Assembly: GCF_963576615.1 (NCBI RefSeq)
Contig: NC_088714.1
Location: 29,322,558 to 29,386,557, forward strand
Reading direction: 5' to 3'
Source of the DNA: Watersipora subatra
Lineage: Eukaryota; Bryozoa; Gymnolaemata; Cheilostomatida; Watersiporidae
DNA: 64,000 nucleotides
Shown here: positions 62,201 through 64,000 of the stretch, piece after piece
Layout of the letters: every line of letters starts with the position of its first letter
Position numbering within the stretch: the first letter of the stretch is position 1
The notes under the pieces: generated by a model
Seen by the model: only the letters and a program-made list of their open reading frames with translations
Told to the model about the DNA's origin: nothing
The model's database searches: none
Translations under genes and position numbers: made by a program

Positions 62201-62773
62201 TGTTGTCGAAATGTAAATAGAGACCCAGAAAGGAAGATCACCTATGTTATATGTTGTAAAAAGTTTTAAGGTTTATTTTATTATATGTTAATTTTAGTTG
62301 CTGCTTTATTTCACTTTGGGCGAATACTAACTCACATGCCCATCACCTGAAAGTGTAGATGACGTTACACATGATTGCATGTTGTAGTGGTTCTGTTTTT
62401 ACTATACACGTACAAACAATCTTTGTGAAATTCTACGAAAACCTGCATTAGTCGGCAATTATATATGACTGAATTAGTGATTCTTTATTATAGATTTTCT
62501 CACACCACATGAGTATACTTGTTTTAGCTCAGCTGGTAGTAACGCTGGTAATAGTTAGCACAGCTCGTAGTATCGCTGGTAATAGTTGGCATGTTCTGCA
62601 GGTGGATGTACGCGTACAAATGTGTGCTGGAAGAAGATGTAAAGAGGCGAAAGAGAATGTGGTCATGGCTGCACATGAAACGACACAGAGAGCTGATGAA
62701 GATCTACAAGGAGGCCTATAAAAAGAAATTAGAGTCAGCGAAGAAACAGAGTGAAGTTCAAAAAGTGATTGAA
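38142..62773 (+). CDS. VPS13A/C: VPS13A/C-type lipid transfer protein, N-terminal part (10 exons)
   Basis: Bridge-like lipid transfer protein (chorein family) that moves glycerolipids between organelles at contact sites. Coding exons: 38142-38241, 40172-40258, 47227-47322, 54572-54673, 57727-57896, 58519-58545, 59967-60026, 60248-60386, 61665-61902, 62602-62773. All are GT..AG with consistent phases, giving 397 residues from the true start. The chorein N-terminus [20 protein letters not shown] starts the protein. Then follow [40 protein letters not shown], a charged helix, [23 protein letters not shown], the LYWNS segment, VIRPINCTI and [20 protein letters not shown]. The opening [14 protein letters not shown] and the EVQKVIE end resemble VPS13C a little more than VPS13A; invertebrates often have one A/C gene. 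The remaining several thousand residues lie beyond the window. Confidence 0.95.
38242..40171 (+). other. VPS13 intron 1, no gene seen
   Basis: AT-rich intron with scattered short frames on both strands and no recognisable repeat or family. Confidence 0.55.
40172..40258 (+). CDS. VPS13A/C: VPS13 exon 2
   Basis: The acceptor is tttttattcag and the donor gtaaga. It encodes [20 protein letters not shown] and VKVVSGHL, matching the VALKNLQIKENAL..LDVPFKVKVGHIG block of the chorein domain. Confidence 0.96.
40716..41137. mobile_element. MITE, TTAA type, family 2 copy 2
   Basis: TTAA then AGGCTGGTTCACACTATGTC at the left is mirrored by CGATATATTGTGAGCCAACCT then TTAA at the right. It is 422 bp with an intact TTAA duplication and no coding. 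It is related to 494-1187. It lies in VPS13 intron 2. Confidence 0.9.
41274..41413. repeat. Cluster of three adjacent hairpins
   Basis: Hairpin 1 (41274-41316): TGTATTTGTTCTGT pairs with ACAGAACAAATACA, with a short inner stem. Hairpin 2 (41323-41353): TTAAACTAG pairs with CTAGTTTAA, with an inner ACAT/ATGT stem. Hairpin 3 (41367-41413): TAAATAGGGTGT pairs with ACACCCTATTTA around 23 bases. They lie in VPS13 intron 2. Confidence 0.8.
42149..42225 (+). mobile_element. tRNA-like SINE head fragment
   Basis: GTGGTCGATTGGCGCAGGTA has an A-box-like TGGCGCAGGTAG and GAGTTTGAATACT is B-box-like, at tRNA spacing. The acceptor stem does not close, so it is a SINE or decayed tRNA and not a working tRNA gene. 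It lies in VPS13 intron 2. Confidence 0.55.
42226..45242 (+). other. VPS13 intron 2, middle part
   Basis: AT-rich, with unsupported short frames on both strands. I see no gene or clear repeat boundary. Confidence 0.5.
45243..46001 (+). repeat. 15-bp minisatellite TCTGCTAGTAAATGG, about 50 copies
   Basis: Units read TCTGCTAGTAAATGG with variants (CAGCTAGTAAATGG, CTAATAAATGG, AGTATATGG). A multi-unit block (GCTAGTAAATGATCTGCTAG then AATAATCAGTTAG) near 45330-45375 recurs near 45655-45700, showing a larger block duplication. The minus-strand open frames (Leu-Ala-Asp-His-Leu repeats) follow from the 15-base period. It lies in VPS13 intron 2. Confidence 0.95.
46002..47226 (+). other. End of VPS13 intron 2, no gene seen
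   Basis: AT-rich sequence without a recognisable gene or element up to the exon 3 acceptor. Confidence 0.5.
47227..47322 (+). CDS. VPS13A/C: VPS13 exon 3
   Basis: The acceptor is tcttttgcag and the donor gtaggc. It encodes [20 protein letters not shown] and [11 protein letters not shown], matching the L.IPWKNLYTQPVEAVLEEIYLL block. It follows a 7 kb intron. Confidence 0.96.
48021..48262. mobile_element. Foldback (whole-length inverted repeat) element
   Basis: The left arm TTTCGACTAAAATTTCTCGT, GGCAGCTACAAAG... is repeated inverted at the right (GTAGCTGCCTCAAGAAATTT, TAGTCAAA). Similarity runs for about 70 bases per arm around a GC-rich centre with its own small palindromes (GGCTGCAACATAGTTGCAGC). 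This part is much richer in GC than the intron. VPS13 intron 3. Confidence 0.8.
48275..48293 (+). repeat. AT dinucleotide microsatellite
   Basis: A short pure TA run directly after the foldback element in VPS13 intron 3. Confidence 0.85.
48587..48668 (-). mobile_element. tRNA-derived SINE fragment
   Basis: On the minus strand GGACAGTGTAGAGTATTGGA is A-box-like, and ATTCGAGTTCAAATCC fits the tRNA B box well (GAGTTCAAATCC). No closed acceptor stem is seen, so I read it as a tRNA-derived SINE in VPS13 intron 3. Confidence 0.6.
49482..49668. repeat. Cluster of three perfect hairpins
   Basis: Hairpin 1 (49482-49517): CATTTTTAGTGCCA with TGGCACTAAAAATG, loop 8. Hairpin 2 (49534-49577): CATTTTATTGCTCAAAGGCT, 20-bp perfect stem, loop AAAC. 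Hairpin 3 (49611-49668): 21-bp perfect stem beginning TTTAGATTTTATCAGCATTA, loop 16. They lie in VPS13 intron 3. Perfect arms imply recent formation or conversion. Confidence 0.9.
50809..51117 (+). CDS. Possible small acidic two-exon protein inside the TA-flanked element
   Basis: ATG at 50809 begins [20 protein letters not shown], goes on to [12 protein letters not shown], and meets a gtatgt donor at 50920. An acceptor (tttactgcag) at 51069-51078 rejoins the frame as [12 protein letters not shown] and stop at 51115-51117. Total 49 residues, Ser-rich then acidic. I do not recognise the family. Good splice sites and an uninterrupted frame are the only support. A decayed duplicate start (MASSRK then stop) sits upstream near 50658. 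Confidence 0.35.
51389..51652 (-). CDS. Possible terminal exon of an element-encoded protein
   Basis: A minus-strand open stretch runs from an acceptor-like ccgcag (51653-51658) to a stop at 51389-51391. It is 87 codons and reads [40 protein letters not shown] and onward. The start is charged and helix-like, and the rest is Ser/Thr-rich. It converges on the plus-strand frame within the same element. Family unknown. Accessory proteins of DNA transposons can look like this, but that is inference only. Confidence 0.3.
   Translation of the reverse strand, partial: LLTRRIYLFKKEQKRLYEHESLANWQNFAIVSHEKSSDDNLLTSHVVAKESPSTPTQDSDSDRAAITKITSQKAPLQASIHISRVPV
52176..52240 (+). mobile_element. tRNA-like SINE fragment next to the TA-flanked element
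   Basis: GTCCAAGTTCAATTCCTGTG contains a good B-box-like GTTCAATTCC. The preceding GCTAGTGCTCCAGTTTGTAA may be a weak A-box region. It begins right at the right end of the element, so the element may have inserted into a SINE. Confidence 0.5.
52241..53074 (+). other. VPS13 intron 3, part without features
   Basis: AT-rich sequence with no gene or clear repeat that I can see. Confidence 0.5.
53075..53545 (+). repeat. Degenerate tandem repeat, about 35-40 bp unit, about 12 copies
   Basis: Copies share the pattern ATATTGATAAACAGTTACCT then TTTTCCTAGTGT. Spacing and sequence vary, so this is an old array in VPS13 intron 3. Many copies contain the palindrome-like TATCGATA. Confidence 0.85.
54572..54673 (+). 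CDS. VPS13A/C: VPS13 exon 4 (charged helix)
   Basis: The acceptor is ttttcttttag and the donor gtaaga. It encodes [20 protein letters not shown] and [13 protein letters not shown], the charged helical stretch that follows the first block in VPS13A/C (IKYDPLKEEKQL type). Phases match both neighbours. Confidence 0.93.
55557..55757 (-). pseudogene. Tigger-like transposase fragment
   Basis: The minus-strand frame reads [20 protein letters not shown], then [20 protein letters not shown]. It resembles the pogo/Tigger second DNA-binding helix-turn-helix region. No catalytic triad is present and the rest is out of frame. It corresponds to broken coding near 10880-11060. Confidence 0.55.
55856..56300. 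mobile_element. hAT-like MITE nested in the Tigger-like element
   Basis: The ends CAGGGTTGG and CCAGCCCCTG are inverted relatives. The interior is dominated by ATCATGATTTAAATCA-type palindromic motifs. Copy A has an empty site (ACATCCAAATTATC), which fixes both edges. The flanking bases (CACAAT-type and CCAAT-type) could be a decayed 8-bp duplication. No coding. Confidence 0.75.
57053..57670 (+). repeat. 68-bp satellite, 9 copies
   Basis: The unit starts TTGCTTAATAACCAGTCAGC and recurs every 68 bases from 57053. Copies are almost identical. A single C/A difference (CACCCTTACC or CACCATTACC) runs C C C A C A C A A, which suggests expansion of a two-unit block. It ends about 55 bases before VPS13 exon 5. 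Confidence 0.97.
57727..57896 (+). CDS. VPS13A/C: VPS13 exon 5
   Basis: The acceptor is gtgtttttctcag and the donor gtaact. It encodes [40 protein letters not shown] and [13 protein letters not shown]. It matches the [15 protein letters not shown] core. The acceptor lies about 55 bases after the end of the 68-bp satellite. Confidence 0.96.
58519..58545 (+). CDS. VPS13 candidate 27-nt microexon
   Basis: Twenty-seven bases (MDPVVEGTE) stand between the acceptor ttcttcatgacag and the donor gtacat, in phase 0 on both sides. This part of the protein varies between family members, so homology cannot confirm it, and skipping it would keep the frame. Confidence 0.6.
59037..59210 (+). repeat. AT-rich microsatellite (TATATTTATGTGTATA)
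   Basis: Runs of TATATTTATA, GTGTATATATTTAT and TATATTAATATTAT lie in a VPS13 intron. Confidence 0.85.
59967..60026 (+). CDS. VPS13A/C: VPS13 exon 7
   Basis: The acceptor is gtgaattttgcag and the donor gtataa. It encodes [20 protein letters not shown], 20 codons in phase 0. It corresponds to the E..K..YKLI stretch before the LxYWN motif. Confidence 0.88.
60248..60386 (+). CDS. VPS13A/C: VPS13 exon 8
   Basis: The acceptor is ttatttag and the donor gtaggt. It encodes [40 protein letters not shown] and VKENQF, with the LxYWN motif of VPS13. It ends in phase 1. Confidence 0.94.
60387..61664 (+). other. VPS13 intron 8
   Basis: It contains a small tandem duplication of about 35 bases at 60925-61000 (AAGCTGTATGGCC, ATTGTCGTATACTACCA twice). 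Nothing else notable. Confidence 0.6.
61665..61902 (+). CDS. VPS13A/C: VPS13 exon 9
   Basis: The acceptor is cactcaattttag. It encodes [60 protein letters not shown] and PPKPTVKQ. It ends at 61902 (donor gtacgt), so that AT plus the G of the next exon makes Met. A second gtaaag donor four bases on breaks the frame. Confidence 0.95.
62602..62773 (+). CDS. VPS13A/C: VPS13 exon 10
   Basis: The acceptor is atgttctgcag and the donor gtaagc. It encodes [40 protein letters not shown] and [17 protein letters not shown], matching the WW.YA...VLE....WSW..IKKHRQ..K.YK..YK.KL block of VPS13A/C. It is the last exon I can identify in the window. Confidence 0.95.
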
Positions 62774-64000
62774 GTAAGCTAGATCCAGTTCAGTTGGAGT
62801 GTTTGGTTTTTTAAAGAGTTTTGTTAATAGCTTAACAATCCTATATTTAGTTTGGTAGTTATCAATTGTTGTGTTATCGTAATAAAAATGAAAAGTAGTA
62901 TTCAAATTGGTTGAACTACATGCTGCGCTGTAACACGTCAAAGTGTTAGTATTAGTTTTTATTTAAAAATACAATCTATGAAAATTTGAGTAACTGCATG
63001 GTCAAAGTGTTATTTAGGACCATAAACTAGAAAAATTTTCAAAGTAAAATTTAAATAACTGTATTTGTACAATATCCTTCCTTACAGCTTTTCCTTGTTT
63101 GATCTTCAACTTATAGTTTCTGTTAGTCGCTGTACATAGTATCCTGAAAGTGTGACTTGTTTTAATTTTTCTCGATTATTTTATACCGTTTTGGGTAATT
63201 TATAGACGTGTGCTGTCTAATATAGTTTTAGGACCACCGGAAATGAACTTCATGACTTTCACCCCAAAAGCTTGAAAACAATTTTATCACAACTACTACA
63301 TAATACTTTTACTATAAATGTGCTTACATCACTTCCTACTGTTACTACTACTACTACTGTTACTACTGTCCCGCTATCACTGCCCCTACCCACTACTATT
63401 AGTATTATTAACATTGCTTCCCTAACACCACTAAGGCTATTACTGCAGTTAATTCTGCTACTATCGTGATTACCACAGTCGCCATTATTATCACTCCCAT
63501 TATGCTATGATTAGGATGGTTGCCACTACTATGGCCGTACAAAAACTCAGCTCATTTGTGGTTGGTAATAAAACCATTTTACTGCTGGTAGGTTTAATAC
63601 TGCTTATGTGTTGTATCGATAACAGCCTGTGTCGTTAGAGCTTTATATGATGTGTTGCAGTCATACTACTGGACAGATCCTAATATTGCAAAAACTGAGG
63701 AAGTTGTTATGGTACAGTGTCACCTGTTACCTCTTTGGTTGCTTTTAACACTTTGGCTGCTGTTTTGGCTTTTTTGTGCCCATCAGATTCTATACGCTCT
63801 CTGCCGTATAGCTCAGAATCACCCTGGGTTCATTGATAAATATCTATCAAAAATTTTAGCATGGAATCTTAGATAATATATCAATTACTGCTGCAAATCT
63901 TTAAAATATACTATTAGATAATATATCAGTTATTGCTGCAAATTTTTTATAGTTTGGCTCAGATTAGTTTCAATTTTTACAGTCTTTAGTGAAATAAAGC
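62774..64000 (+). other. VPS13 intron 10 running out of the window
   Basis: No following VPS13 exon (expected to encode a DLEKTLDVFNI-like block) is found. A TAC/ACT-rich microsatellite lies at 63330-63475. The open frame at 63652-63876 has a splice-like start but no family match. Confidence 0.55.
63330..63475 (+). repeat. ACT/TAC-rich microsatellite
   Basis: Irregular runs such as TTACTACTACTACTACTG and CACTACTATTAGTATTATTA lie in the last VPS13 intron of the window. Confidence 0.75.

Noticed and set aside
62514-62595. TAGCTCAGCTGGTAG, a perfect tRNA A-box-like string
   Set aside because: No B box or acceptor stem follows. It is a short direct repeat just before VPS13 exon 10.
63652-63876. 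Frame with a cag start (SYYWTDPNIAKTEEVV) considered as the next VPS13 exon
   Set aside because: It does not resemble the VPS13 region expected next, and the rest of the frame is hydrophobic intron-like sequence.

Overview
This window is AT-rich animal nuclear DNA. The coding exons are short, separated by long introns with GT..AG borders, and the introns are full of transposons and minisatellites. Gene content (a novel-type protein kinase C, a neuronal-type UNC-18 and a VPS13) shows a metazoan. The intron-rich style suggests an invertebrate, perhaps a lophotrochozoan, but nothing here fixes the phylum. I see no bacterial, phage, plasmid or viral genes.

Layout. (1) 1-9717, plus strand: the 3' part (10 exons, 454 residues plus a split first codon) of a PKC epsilon/eta-type kinase. 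It runs from the end of the C1B zinc finger through the V3 hinge and the whole catalytic domain to the stop; the C2-like, pseudosubstrate and C1A parts lie upstream of the window. (2) 9718-13193: convergent intergenic DNA with a Tigger/pogo-like element. (3) 13194-33895, minus strand: a complete coding region of an UNC-18/Munc18-1 (STXBP1/Rop) orthologue, 14 exons, 617 residues, all exon phases consistent. (4) 33896-38141: divergent intergenic region with two repeat elements. (5) 38142-end, plus strand: the first 10 coding exons (397 residues) of a VPS13A/C-type bridge-like lipid transfer protein; the gene continues beyond the window.

UNC-18 binds syntaxin and SNARE complexes and is needed for vesicle fusion. 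Novel PKCs respond to diacylglycerol and modulate exocytosis. VPS13 transfers lipids at membrane contact sites. PKC and UNC-18 are convergent, and UNC-18 and VPS13 are divergent about 4.2 kb apart. A functional link is possible but shared location alone does not show it.

Repeats. I find TTAA-flanked and TA-flanked inverted-repeat elements (several in two or three copies), one hAT-like element nested inside a Tigger-like one, tRNA-like SINE fragments, two clusters of three adjacent hairpins, a 570 bp polypurine tract, and tandem arrays with units of about 12, 15, 24, 27, 47 and 68 bp. The most gene-like repeat is a 1.8 kb TA-flanked element at 50368-52175, with a possible two-exon acidic reading frame and a second frame on the other strand. 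I found no clearly new biological system. The strongest leads are that element, the hairpin clusters and the tandem arrays in the introns of the synaptic and lipid-transfer genes.
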